From positions 1 through 64,000 of the forward strand of contig NZ_MRDH01000023.1 of assembly GCF_002008225.1 (NCBI RefSeq): a DNA stretch of 64,000 nucleotides, read 5' to 3'. The DNA is from Agrobacterium salinitolerans (lineage in GTDB: Bacteria > Pseudomonadota > Alphaproteobacteria > Rhizobiales > Rhizobiaceae). Position numbers and translations under genes: made by a program. Shown here piece after piece: positions 1-7,749 of this stretch; positions within the stretch are counted from its first letter, which is position 1, and every line of letters starts with the position of its first letter. The notes beneath the pieces were generated by a model. That model was not told the DNA's origin and made no database searches. It worked only from the letters and a program-made list of their open reading frames with translations.

Positions 1-160
1 AGGCAGCCTGATGGTCGTTTCCTTTCAGGTGGCCATCAGTATCGGTGCGGTCTTCGGCGGCTATATCGTCGATTCCTACGGTGCCACTGCGCCGCTGGCG
101 CTGACCGCGATACTGGCCGCATCCACGGTCGCTCTGGCCCTGCTGCAGCGTCGTGATTGA
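1..160 (+). CDS. MFS transporter, C-terminal fragment
   Basis: Open reading frame entering from the left edge and ending at TGA 158-160. The 52 visible residues are strongly hydrophobic and contain a Gly/Ala-rich helix (SIGAVFGGYIVDSYG) followed by a second helix (APLALTAILAASTVALALL) and a short polar tail. This is the usual appearance of the last two helices of a 12-TM major facilitator drug or sugar efflux protein of the arabinose-efflux (AraJ/YdhP-like) type. The substrate cannot be told from this fragment. A strong hairpin terminator follows. Confidence 0.6.
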   Translation, partial: GSLMVVSFQVAISIGAVFGGYIVDSYGATAPLALTAILAASTVALALLQRRD

Positions 161-191
161 TCCTGTCCGTGACGCCAGATGCCTAAAACGT

Positions 192-229
192 AAGTCCTGC
201 CCGGAATGTGGTCCGGGCAGGACTTTTTT
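192..229 (+). terminator. Rho-independent terminator after the MFS gene
   Basis: A perfect 14-bp GC-rich stem (arms 192-205 and 212-225) with a 6-nt loop runs directly into a T run (224-229). It lies 31 nt after the MFS stop codon and ends that transcript. It is nearly symmetrical, so it could also act on the opposite-strand gene whose end is at 260. Confidence 0.85.
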
Positions 230-259
230 GAACAGCCGATTTTCTTGCCGTCGCTCTGG

Positions 260-1348
260 TTACTTGCGGTAGGCTAGCCCACCCCAGATGCGGCCTTCGT
301 CTCTGTGGCGACCGCCGTGTACTGCGCCGATATAGGCAGCCGCAGCGGAAACGAGCGCGGAAGCGGCCAGCAGGAATGCTGTCAGAATACCAGCGACGCG
401 TGCTTTTTCTGCGGCATCCGCAGCCTTGGTCTTGGCATCGTCCAATGCCTTCTGCGCCTCAGCCTTCACGGTCTCGAGCTGCTTCTGCGCTTCATCGACC
501 TTCTTCTGCGCTTCCGCCCTGACGGCCTGCACACGTTCAACCGTCTGGTTCACGCGCGTTTGCGCATCGGTCTGGCTGATGCTTGTGCGGGCAGCGACCT
601 GATTGGCGAGCCATGTTTTGTCGGCATCAGATATCTCGCCTGTTGCCATCAGATTGCCGAGAATGCCGCTAATCTGGCGCTGATAGTCACTGGCGCTCTG
701 TTCACCCGTCACAGGGGTGGCGGGCGTATCGGTCCTCAGTAGCGTATCCGTGAAATAGTCGATCGGGTTAGTTCTCAGGCCCTGCGGAAGCATTTGCTCA
801 ATGCTGGGCGCTGCAGCCTGACCGGCTCCTTGCGCCAGACCACCGGCCGCACTGCCAGCGCCGGAAATGATGCCGCCCGCCATTTGGCCAGCCCCCTGAA
901 CGGCGCCGCCGACTGCGGAACCCGTGGCCTCGACGGCGGTCTGCGCCACGCTGCCAACAGCTTTGGCGCCACCGGACAGTACGCCGAGCGCGAGAAATGC
1001 CGAGACGACCGTTCCGAGCCCCCATACGACCAGGCCATTCACACCATCGCGGACCGTCAGTTCGTTCCTGTCGGCAGCGCCGGCAGGCCGACGCATGCGG
1101 CCGGCAATATAGCCACCCAGCATGTAGGAGCCGACCATGGAAATGATGACGAAGAGCGCGGTTATGATGAGCCAGACTGTGCTGATCTCGCCGCCATCGT
1201 CGGCCGAGATCGAACTCAGGCCTAGGCCGCCCGCAAATGCGGTGAGGACTGCCATGGCGCCCGAAGAGATGACGGCACCGGCGAAGATCGCTGGCCAGTC
1301 CACATAGCTGCGGTTTGGATTCGTTTCGATACCCGTTGGATCAACCAT
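260..1348 (-). CDS. Multi-pass membrane protein with alanine-rich periplasmic/coiled segment
   Basis: 362 residues. Two or three hydrophobic helices lie in the N-terminal part (about 20-45, 58-82, 105-130). Next comes a Gly/Ala-rich stretch (130-180), a soluble region (180-250), a heptad-like Ala/Lys/Glu helix (about 265-318) and a final hydrophobic segment (about 318-345). Similar rhizobial proteins are often labelled PhnA-like, but I see no zinc-ribbon or other motif that would support phosphonate metabolism. It is better treated as a membrane protein of unknown function. Its start codon overlaps the stop of a 24-residue membrane peptide gene upstream, so the two are probably translated together. 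Confidence 0.7.
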   Translation of the reverse strand: MVDPTGIETNPNRSYVDWPAIFAGAVISSGAMAVLTAFAGGLGLSSISADDGGEISTVWLIITALFVIISMVGSYMLGGYIAGRMRRPAGAADRNELTVRDGVNGLVVWGLGTVVSAFLALGVLSGGAKAVGSVAQTAVEATGSAVGGAVQGAGQMAGGIISGAGSAAGGLAQGAGQAAAPSIEQMLPQGLRTNPIDYFTDTLLRTDTPATPVTGEQSASDYQRQISGILGNLMATGEISDADKTWLANQVAARTSISQTDAQTRVNQTVERVQAVRAEAQKKVDEAQKQLETVKAEAQKALDDAKTKAADAAEKARVAGILTAFLLAASALVSAAAAYIGAVHGGRHRDEGRIWGGLAYRK

Positions 1349-1422
1349 CAGCGTAGCCCCAGCAGTGAGAGAATGAACAGGACAACGACGACGAGCCCAA
1401 CTAGATAGATGATGGAATTCAT
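1348..1422 (-). CDS. 24-residue single-helix membrane peptide
   Basis: A very short frame (begins MNSIIYLVGLVVVV, ends LLGLR) that is almost entirely one hydrophobic helix. It has a strong ribosome-binding site (GGAGGAG, 6-8 nt before ATG). Its TGA shares bases with the ATG of the following membrane protein gene, which points to translational coupling. It is too short for ordinary gene callers. The good Shine-Dalgarno site, the coupling and the clean transmembrane profile support a real gene. The function is unknown; a small subunit or regulator of the downstream membrane protein is an inference. Confidence 0.6.
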   Translation of the reverse strand: MNSIIYLVGLVVVVLFILSLLGLR

Positions 1423-1656
1423 GCGGTATCTCCTCCGAAAGGACGATCAGTCCTCCGCGTAGCGGTGATTATGTGCAGTGAGAAACGTGAGCCGAGTGCT
1501 CCTGCACTAAACTCATCGCACCCGAAAAAGTTTCAGGACTTCTCATTGTCTCGGAAGGATTTGAACAAATTCGACCCCGAAACCGCCATGTGAGCACGGG
1601 TGAAAGATCAGGGGATGTTCCGCCTTTCGTCACTCAATCTTTGCTGACGAAAGGCC

Positions 1657-2754
1657 TCACTCGGGCGATGGACCGACATAGCGGGACTGCGGACGAATGA
1701 GCCGCCCTGTCCGTTGCTGCTCCAGCACATGCGCCGTCCATCCTGCCATGCGACCTGCGGCAAAGACATTGGTAAAGCTGTCGCGTGGAAAACCCAACGC
1801 CTCCAGCACCAGGGCCGTGTAGAACTCTACATTTGTCTGCAATGGCCGAAGCGGCTTCTTTTCCTTGAGGAGCGCCAGCGCCGCCGCCTCCACTTTGCCG
1901 GCAAAGGCAATGCGGCTGGATCCATCCTTGAGAGCCGACACCGCGCCTTTCAGCACGTCGGCGCGAGGGTCGCGGACACGATAGATCCGATGGCCAAAGC
2001 CCATGAGGCGCTCCCCGCGCGAAAGCGCATCCTCCAGCCATGTTTGAATGTCAGCCTCACTGCCAATCGCATCCAGCATATCAAGCACCGGACCCGGCGC
2101 CCCACCATGAAGAGGCCCCTTTAACGCACACAGCCCACCAACCACTGCTGAGAACATTCCGGCGTCTGTCGAAGCAATAATGCGGGCCGTAAAGGTCGAG
2201 GCGTTCAGTCCATGATCGGAAACCGTCGTGAGGTAAGTATCGAGTGCGCGCACCTTCTCCGGCGAAGGGTGAACGCCGGAAATCATTCGCAGAAAATCCG
2301 CTGAATGGCCGAGCGTGATATCGGGTGCAATCGGCGGAAGCCCTTGCCTGTCGCGGATGATGACCGCGGCAAAGACCGGCGCCGCCGCAACGGCCATGAT
2401 GTGGTGCGCAGTCGTTTCATCATCAGGCAACGCGGACAGCAAGAAGCGCAGGCCCTCTATGGAAGAAAGATGTGACAGGTCAGGAAGCGGCTGGATCAGC
2501 TGGAAAGCCCGCTGCCGGGCAGAACCCAGCTGAGAACGAATGTCCTGCGCCGTCGCAGGCTGGGGGACTTGCTCTGCCCATAGAAGCTCCAGAACCTGTT
2601 CAAAAGACCAGCCCGCCAGGCTTGACAGATGGTGCCCGCGAATAATCAGTTCACCAGCCGTCCCGTCCACATGGCTGAGAATGGTTTCGGCTGCGACGAC
2701 ATCATCGAGGCCGATCACCGACCTATTGTCACTCAAGGCTGCTATCGCGGACAT
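1657..2754 (-). CDS. Citrate synthase / 2-methylcitrate synthase family protein
   Basis: 365 residues, the size of the short, dimeric type citrate synthases. It should condense an acyl-CoA (acetyl- or propionyl-CoA) with oxaloacetate in the cytoplasm. The family landmarks are present in order: the LKGPLHGGA histidine loop, GFGHRIYRVRDPRAD with the second histidine and substrate arginines, and NVEFY with Glu at the position that is Asp in the E. coli enzyme. The C-terminal AAGRMAGWTAHVLEQ signature follows. The chosen ATG (2752-2754) has GAGGAAAA upstream; a longer frame starting at 2817 lacks such a site. It is divergent from a second citrate synthase-like gene carrying a DNA-binding domain, and the two share a palindromic promoter region. 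Which acyl-CoA is used cannot be decided here. Confidence 0.85.
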   Translation of the reverse strand: MSAIAALSDNRSVIGLDDVVAAETILSHVDGTAGELIIRGHHLSSLAGWSFEQVLELLWAEQVPQPATAQDIRSQLGSARQRAFQLIQPLPDLSHLSSIEGLRFLLSALPDDETTAHHIMAVAAAPVFAAVIIRDRQGLPPIAPDITLGHSADFLRMISGVHPSPEKVRALDTYLTTVSDHGLNASTFTARIIASTDAGMFSAVVGGLCALKGPLHGGAPGPVLDMLDAIGSEADIQTWLEDALSRGERLMGFGHRIYRVRDPRADVLKGAVSALKDGSSRIAFAGKVEAAALALLKEKKPLRPLQTNVEFYTALVLEALGFPRDSFTNVFAAGRMAGWTAHVLEQQRTGRLIRPQSRYVGPSPE

Positions 2755-2816
2755 GTAATTTTCCTCAATCTGAATACGAATGCGCTTGAGGATGCGGCAT
2801 CGTATATATATGGTCA

Positions 2817-2839
2817 ATATTGATTGATATAATCAATAT
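2817..2839. promoter_or_regulatory. Palindromic operator between divergent citrate synthase genes
   Basis: Perfect 8-bp inverted repeat ATATTGAT-N7-ATCAATAT inside an AT-rich island, with a nested 10-bp palindrome TCAATATTGA at 2814-2823. It sits between the two start codons (2754 and 2850) and probably overlaps the promoters. A natural binder is the MerR/excisionase-like domain of the adjacent HTH-citrate synthase protein; this is inference. Confidence 0.5.
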
Positions 2840-2849
2840 GAGATATGGA

Positions 2850-4031
2850 ATGCAGCCTTACGACAAGTACATGAGCGCTGACCGCGCGGCTTCCGAGCTC
2901 GGCATCAGCCGAGCAACGCTTTATGCCTATGTCAGCCGTGGCTTGATCCAGACGAGCGCAGCCGAAAGTGACCCGCGTCGCAAGCTCTACAGCACCCATG
3001 ATGTCGAGGCGCTGAAGAAAAGGAAAACCGTTGGGCGACGCCCCGGACAGGTTGCCGCTTCCGCGCTTGACTGGGGGCTGCCGGTTCTCGAGTCCTCTAT
3101 TACGCAGATAACGGAAGGACGCCTGCGCTATCGGGGGCATGATGCGCTTGTGCTTTCACAAACCGCGACCCTGGAGGATGTGGCCTGTCTGCTGTGGGAT
3201 TGCGGTGAGACTAACCCTTTCGATGACATGAAAGCCGCACCTGCCCCATGGCCACAGCCGATCCTTGATTACGTCAGCACCCTGCCGCTGACGGAGCGGT
3301 GTCAAACACTTCTCCCTCTCGTTGAAGCAGGCCGCCTAACTGCGTGGAGGCGCGAAAACAATCGTCTCTGGTCCGGCGCCGCCGTTCTGCTGCGAGCTGT
3401 CGCCAGCGCCTGCAGCCTCGGCCAGCCGGGCACGCAGCCGGTTCACCTGTTTCTCGCTGACGTATGGAAGACGGATGCGGCAGGCGCTGATCTCATCCGC
3501 CGCGCTCTCGTGCTTCAGGCCGATCATGAGTTGAATGCCTCCGCATTCGCTGCGCGCGTTGTCGCCTCCACAGGCGCCTCGCTCGGTGCTTGTCTCAATG
3601 CAGGCCTTTCGGCGCTGAGCGGACCCATGCATGGCGGCATGACAAGCCTCGTCGAGCTCCTGTTCGATGAGCTGGAACGGCGTGATGATGTGGAACGGGT
3701 GATTGATGAACGGCTTCGACGCGGCGAAGCCATACCGGGCTTTCACCATCCGCTTTACCCGGACGGTGATCCACGGGCCGCGGGCCTCCTGCCCCATCTT
3801 CCATCGGATGTGAAGCGTGCTGAGCTTCTGCGAGTGATGAACGACACCACAGGGCAGTTGCCGACCTGCGATGTAGCGCTGGTGAGCCTGCGTCGCAATC
3901 TCGGGCTGCCGCGTGGCTCGGCCCTGGCGCTCTTCGCCATCGCACGGACCACCGGCTGGATTGCCCATGCTCTGGAACAGAAGCTGGACGATAAACTCAT
4001 CCGGCCCCGCGCGCGCTATGTGGGGCAATAG
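2850..4031 (+). CDS. Citrate synthase-like protein with N-terminal helix-turn-helix domain
   Basis: About 393 residues. Residues 8-55 form a helix-turn-helix (AASELGISRATLYAYVSRG, then a YSTHDVEALKKRK wing) of the MerR/excisionase type. The rest is a citrate synthase fold. The GPMHGG histidine loop is kept. The second motif reads GFHHPLYPDGDPRA, keeping His but replacing the arginine that follows it in the partner enzyme (GFGHRIYR) with Pro. An Asp (PTCDVAL) aligns with the catalytic Asp/Glu. So the active site is partly altered. It may be an enzyme, a metabolite-sensing regulator, or both. Start chosen at 2850 (GAG and GGA just upstream); 2838 and 2871 are alternatives. Divergent from the plain citrate synthase gene. 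Confidence 0.8.
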   Translation: MQPYDKYMSADRAASELGISRATLYAYVSRGLIQTSAAESDPRRKLYSTHDVEALKKRKTVGRRPGQVAASALDWGLPVLESSITQITEGRLRYRGHDALVLSQTATLEDVACLLWDCGETNPFDDMKAAPAPWPQPILDYVSTLPLTERCQTLLPLVEAGRLTAWRRENNRLWSGAAVLLRAVASACSLGQPGTQPVHLFLADVWKTDAAGADLIRRALVLQADHELNASAFAARVVASTGASLGACLNAGLSALSGPMHGGMTSLVELLFDELERRDDVERVIDERLRRGEAIPGFHHPLYPDGDPRAAGLLPHLPSDVKRAELLRVMNDTTGQLPTCDVALVSLRRNLGLPRGSALALFAIARTTGWIAHALEQKLDDKLIRPRARYVGQ

Positions 4032-4252
4032 GCATTGTGGTTTCACAGCATGGCCGGCATTCACCTCCGGGCCTGAACGTGCAACGACTTTGGCACATGC
4101 CGTGCTGCTTGATTTCGATGTGCGGCCAATGCTCGGAAATATCGCGCGGCGCTGGCCTGAACCGCTAGACTATGTTGCGGTGGATGCCGAAAACCGAATG
4201 GGTGTGAGCGCATTTGAACCGCCCCGATGGCGAATAGAACGGCGAGACGGGA

Positions 4253-5071
4253 TCAATGAGATTTTGCAATGAACGAGCGAAACCGGTCGCTCATTTCCGG
4301 GTTGGCAGGATTATAGACCATCATGTTGAGATCCCCGCGCCCCTCCACCGCAAAGCTTGAAAACTCCAATTCAATCGTTCCGAGAACGGGATGGTGAAGG
4401 CGCTTGAGCCCTTCATGCATGCTTGTGACCTCGTTGTCGTCCCACATGGCCTTGAATTCGGCGCTGGCCGCCGAGAGCTCATCGACCAGTTGCCGGACGT
4501 CGGCGCCAGCGCCAGCGCGCGCAGCGTCCGCCCGGAATGCGCCGACGACATAACGGGCAACATTGCGCCAGTCCTCCTGCGCGGTGCGCACCCGGTCATT
4601 TGAGAAGATCAAGCGCAGAATATTGCGGTTCTCCCTCGCCAGTTTGCTGTAATCGGTAAGGATTAGGGCGGCGGCCCGGTTCCACGCAAGAACGTCCCAT
4701 GTCGCCGTTCTGATGATGGCGGGGCTGAAGGGCATGGCGTCAAGCACACCCTGCAGCCGGGGCGTTATGGTCTCGGGTTGACGGTAACGCGGCTCGGGCG
4801 GATGGCCGAAGGCCAGTATATGCAGGTGGTCGCGTTCGGGATCGGTTAGCATCAATCCCTTGGCGATGCGATCCAGCACATCCGCCGAGGGCGAACCGCC
4901 CCGGCCCTGCTCCAGCCAGGTATACCAGGTCGGGCTTATATTAGCGCGCTGAGCGACCTCTTCCCGACGCAGGCCCGGTGTGCGGCGGCGGCCGGTGGCA
5001 AAACCGAACGTCGCGGGATCAAGCCGCATACGGCGATCACGCAGGAAGGCACTGAGCGCATTGTCTGTCAT
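4253..5071 (-). CDS. XRE-family transcriptional regulator with C-terminal MmyB-type ligand domain
   Basis: 272 residues. N-terminal helix-turn-helix at about residues 10-75 (RRTPGLRREEVAQRANIS, then WYTWLEQGRG, the classical form of this subfamily). A C-terminal region (about 100-270) contains the W..LAWN.AA and ..R...RL.F hallmarks of the MmyB-like ligand-binding domain, which in family members binds a fatty acid-like ligand. Start chosen at the ATG of MTDNALSAF, preceded by GGGGAA; frames extending further upstream lack a site. It lies head to head with an NAD-binding reductase/epimerase gene 106 bp away, a common arrangement in which the regulator represses the neighbour until a ligand is present. 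Confidence 0.85.
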   Translation of the reverse strand: MTDNALSAFLRDRRMRLDPATFGFATGRRRTPGLRREEVAQRANISPTWYTWLEQGRGGSPSADVLDRIAKGLMLTDPERDHLHILAFGHPPEPRYRQPETITPRLQGVLDAMPFSPAIIRTATWDVLAWNRAAALILTDYSKLARENRNILRLIFSNDRVRTAQEDWRNVARYVVGAFRADAARAGAGADVRQLVDELSAASAEFKAMWDDNEVTSMHEGLKRLHHPVLGTIELEFSSFAVEGRGDLNMMVYNPANPEMSDRFRSFIAKSH

Positions 5072-5153
5072 CGCATTCCCCGGCACAGCCTGTTGAGAAT
5101 TATACCATGATAAGGTCACTACTTTAACAGGACAATTCTTCATGAGATCACCT

Positions 5154-5171
5154 CTCCCGTCAACGCGGGAG
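5154..5171 (+). promoter_or_regulatory. Hairpin masking the ribosome-binding site of the epimerase-like gene
   Basis: CTCCCG-TCAACG-CGGGAG forms a 6-bp GC stem whose 3' arm contains the GGGAG Shine-Dalgarno sequence for the ATG at 5178. The stem is followed by ATTTTT. It could hide the site or act as a weak leader terminator. Deduced from sequence only. Confidence 0.35.
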
Positions 5172-5177
5172 ATTTTT

Positions 5178-6071
5178 ATGCGTGTTTTTCTGACAGGTGC
5201 GACCGGGTTCATCGGCTCGCGGATTCTTCGTGAACTGCTGGCGGACGGCCATGAGGTGGTCGGCCTCACCCGCTCGGAGGTCGGTGCAAGAGCGCTGGAG
5301 GCCGCCGGCGCCACCGCACATATTGCAACGCTTGAAGATGCGGCAGGGCTAGCGCAGGGTGCGGAAACTGCCGATGCCGTGATCCACACGGCATTCGATC
5401 ACGATTTTGCGAATTTCGCCGCCAATTGCGAAAAGGATCGCCGGGTGATCGCTGCGATCGGTACCGTATTGGCTGGCTCCGACCGGCCAATGCTCATCAC
5501 CTCAGCGGTCGGCATGGGCGATCCCGGCAATGGCGAACCTGCGCGGGAAGATGTGTTCGATACACATCATTTCAACCCGCGCATCGCCTCTGAACTCGCG
5601 GGACAGGAGCAATTGCAGGCTGGCGTCAATCTCGGCGTCATCAGACTTCCGCAGGTGCATGACACGGTAAAGCAGGGCCTCATCTCGCCCTATATCGAGA
5701 TGTCGCGAGACAAAGGCATCGTCGCCTATGTCGAGGACGGCGGCAATCGCTGGTCGGCCGGTCATGTCGATGATGTGGCGAAACTCTATGTGATGGCGCT
5801 CGCTCGAGGCGAACACGGTGCTCGATATAATGCCGTGGCGGAAGAAGGCGTTGTGGTTCGCGATGTTGCCGGGATCGTTGCAGAGGGGCTGGGGCTACCG
5901 CTGCTATCAATAGGCAAAGAAGAGGCTGCCGGCCATTTCGGCTGGTTTGCCCTGTTTGCCTCCATGGATCTCAGGGCTTCCAGCGCCCTCACACGGGAAA
6001 AGCTGGGCTGGGCGCCGAAAGGTCCGGGCCTGCTCGATGATCTCAGAGCCATGGATTATTCGGCGATCTAG
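5178..6071 (+). CDS. NAD-dependent epimerase/dehydratase family protein (extended SDR-like)
   Basis: 297 residues. It begins MRVFLTGATGFIGSRILREL, the GxxGxxG NAD(P)-binding turn of extended short-chain dehydrogenases. Further Rossmann strands follow (AVIHTAFDH at about 77-85, PMLITSAVG at about 105-113), then NLGVIRLPQVHD and a WSAGHVDDVAKLYV region typical of the NmrA/epimerase-like family. A canonical YxxxK catalytic pair is not obvious, so it may be an atypical reductase. The start has GGGAGA upstream, partly inside a hairpin. Divergent from the XRE regulator, which probably controls it. The substrate is unknown. Confidence 0.8.
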   Translation: MRVFLTGATGFIGSRILRELLADGHEVVGLTRSEVGARALEAAGATAHIATLEDAAGLAQGAETADAVIHTAFDHDFANFAANCEKDRRVIAAIGTVLAGSDRPMLITSAVGMGDPGNGEPAREDVFDTHHFNPRIASELAGQEQLQAGVNLGVIRLPQVHDTVKQGLISPYIEMSRDKGIVAYVEDGGNRWSAGHVDDVAKLYVMALARGEHGARYNAVAEEGVVVRDVAGIVAEGLGLPLLSIGKEEAAGHFGWFALFASMDLRASSALTREKLGWAPKGPGLLDDLRAMDYSAI

Positions 6072-6179
6072 GCATTGGCCGACCGGCGCCCACGATAGGG
6101 AATGGCGAAGACAGGCAGCATGGCAGCAACGGAAAACCAATGCTGACTTTATGAATGGAAAACGTTCAGGTGACGGACA

Positions 6180-7502
6180 TCATTTGCCCGATTCCGGTCT
6201 GCCAAGGCCAAGCAGGTGGTAAAAGGCAATCGCTCCGATTGTCGCCGTGCCGATACCATCCAGCGTGAAGCCGGCGACATTGAGCTTGAAGTTGCCAGCG
6301 CCCAGCACCAGAGCGATACCCACGGTAATGAGGTTGCGGGGTTCGGAGAAATCCACCTTGTTTTCCACCCAGATGCGCCCTGCGGTCGCCGCGATCAGGC
6401 CGAAGACCACGACAGACAGGCCGCCGATGACGGGTCCCGGTATGGTCTGAATGAGCGCACCGAATTTCGGCGAGAAGCCGAGAATGATGGCGACCAGTGC
6501 AGCAACGATGAAGACGAGTGTCGAGAAAATGCGGGTTATCGCCATGACGCCCATGTTTTCGGCATAGGTCGTCATGCCGGTGCCGCCGAAAGCGCCTGAA
6601 AACATCGTCGCGATGCCGTCACCGATAAAGGCGCGGCCGAGATAACGATCGAGATTCTGCCCGGTCATCGCGCCTATCGCCTTGATATGCCCAAGATTTT
6701 CCGCCACGAGAATAACGACGACCGGCGCGATCAGCGCAATCGCCGATCCTGAAAACACCGGTGCGGTGAATGTCGGTAATCCGAACCACGATGCGGCCGC
6801 CACGCCGGAGAAATCGACGGGCTTGCCGAGGCCAAAGCCGTTGGCAAGCACGAGATAGGCGAGATAGGCAATCGCACCGCCGAGAAGAATGGGCAGACGG
6901 CGCGCCATGCCGGGCGCATAGACCGCAATCGCACCGACCGATGTGACCGTCAGGATAGCAATCCAGCGCGACAGCTGGTCGCCATCGGGGTTGCCCGGGC
7001 CCGAGCCAGAGGCGCTTGCGATCGCAATTGGTGCGAGGACAAGACCGATCGCCGCAACGATCGCGCCCGTCAGCACTGGCGGCATCAGCTTTTCGATCCA
7101 GTTATGACCGGCGATCATGACGATGACGCCGATCAACGCATAAAGCACCCCGGCAGCGATGATACCGCCGAGCGCCAGCGCGATATTGGGACTGACTGCC
7201 CCGGCGGCTGCCCCCGTTGCCACGAGCACCGGCCCGATGAACGCAAAGGACGAGCCGAGATAGCTTGGCACACGTCCGCCAACGGCGATGAAGAAGATCA
7301 GTGTCGAGATGCCTGAAAACAGGATCGAGACGTTCGGATCGAACCCCATGATTAGCGGAGCAAGAACCGTGGAACCGAACATCGCAACGACATGCTGAAG
7401 ACCAAGCACCGCGGTCTGTCCCGCAGGCAGACGCTCATCGGGCAGGATGCGTCCTTCTGTTTTCAGTCTCCAGCGCGGAAAGTAACCACCGGTATCGCTC
7501 AT
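6180..7502 (-). CDS. Uracil/xanthine permease family transporter (NCS2)
   Basis: 440 residues with about 12-14 hydrophobic helices. Typical nucleobase transporter signatures are visible: LGLQHVVAMFGSTVLAPL near the N-terminus, PSYLGSSFAFIGPV, and LVAENLGHIKAIGAMTG with the Glu expected in TM8. FSGAFGGTGMTTYAENMGVM in the TM10 region is the UraA/RutG-type nucleobase motif. It imports uracil or a related pyrimidine by proton symport. Start chosen at the ATG of MSDTGGYF with a GGGGGG/CAGGG site; a longer frame to 7631 gives an implausible basic leader. It stands alone, with no catabolic genes next to it. Uracil is the likeliest substrate given the short size and the motif. Confidence 0.85.
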   Translation of the reverse strand: MSDTGGYFPRWRLKTEGRILPDERLPAGQTAVLGLQHVVAMFGSTVLAPLIMGFDPNVSILFSGISTLIFFIAVGGRVPSYLGSSFAFIGPVLVATGAAAGAVSPNIALALGGIIAAGVLYALIGVIVMIAGHNWIEKLMPPVLTGAIVAAIGLVLAPIAIASASGSGPGNPDGDQLSRWIAILTVTSVGAIAVYAPGMARRLPILLGGAIAYLAYLVLANGFGLGKPVDFSGVAAASWFGLPTFTAPVFSGSAIALIAPVVVILVAENLGHIKAIGAMTGQNLDRYLGRAFIGDGIATMFSGAFGGTGMTTYAENMGVMAITRIFSTLVFIVAALVAIILGFSPKFGALIQTIPGPVIGGLSVVVFGLIAATAGRIWVENKVDFSEPRNLITVGIALVLGAGNFKLNVAGFTLDGIGTATIGAIAFYHLLGLGRPESGK

Positions 7503-7697
7503 ATCGCCCCCCTGGCAAACAGCCGGCACGCGCCTCCCGGGGCCTTCCCGTTTCAGTTCGCAACCGCGCAAGAAAATTTGCTTTTTATGATTTGCGCCCA
7601 CCGTCCGAGATCGAATCGGCAGCCGGCGCATCTTTTTCTCCGTTAACGCGATTGCCTGTCCCTGTCATCGGCTATGGGCTGTTTCCCACTGTTGCTT

Positions 7698-7728
7698 CCG
7701 GCGCGGAAACAATCAGCTCCCGCGCCGG
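7698..7728 (-). terminator. GC hairpin downstream of ampC
   Basis: Perfect 9-bp inverted repeat (CCGGCGCGG / CCGCGCCGG) with a 13-nt loop, 22 nt past the ampC stop codon on its strand. No U tract follows on the minus strand, so it is either a poor intrinsic terminator or an mRNA 3' end stabiliser. Confidence 0.4.
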
Positions 7729-7749
7729 TAAAAGATCGGGTGGACGGCG

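Noticed and set aside
4032-4252. Possible short gene or remnant between the HTH-citrate synthase and the XRE gene
   Set aside because: An open frame crosses the gap but it begins inside the citrate synthase gene, has no ribosome-binding site, and shows no motif I can name.
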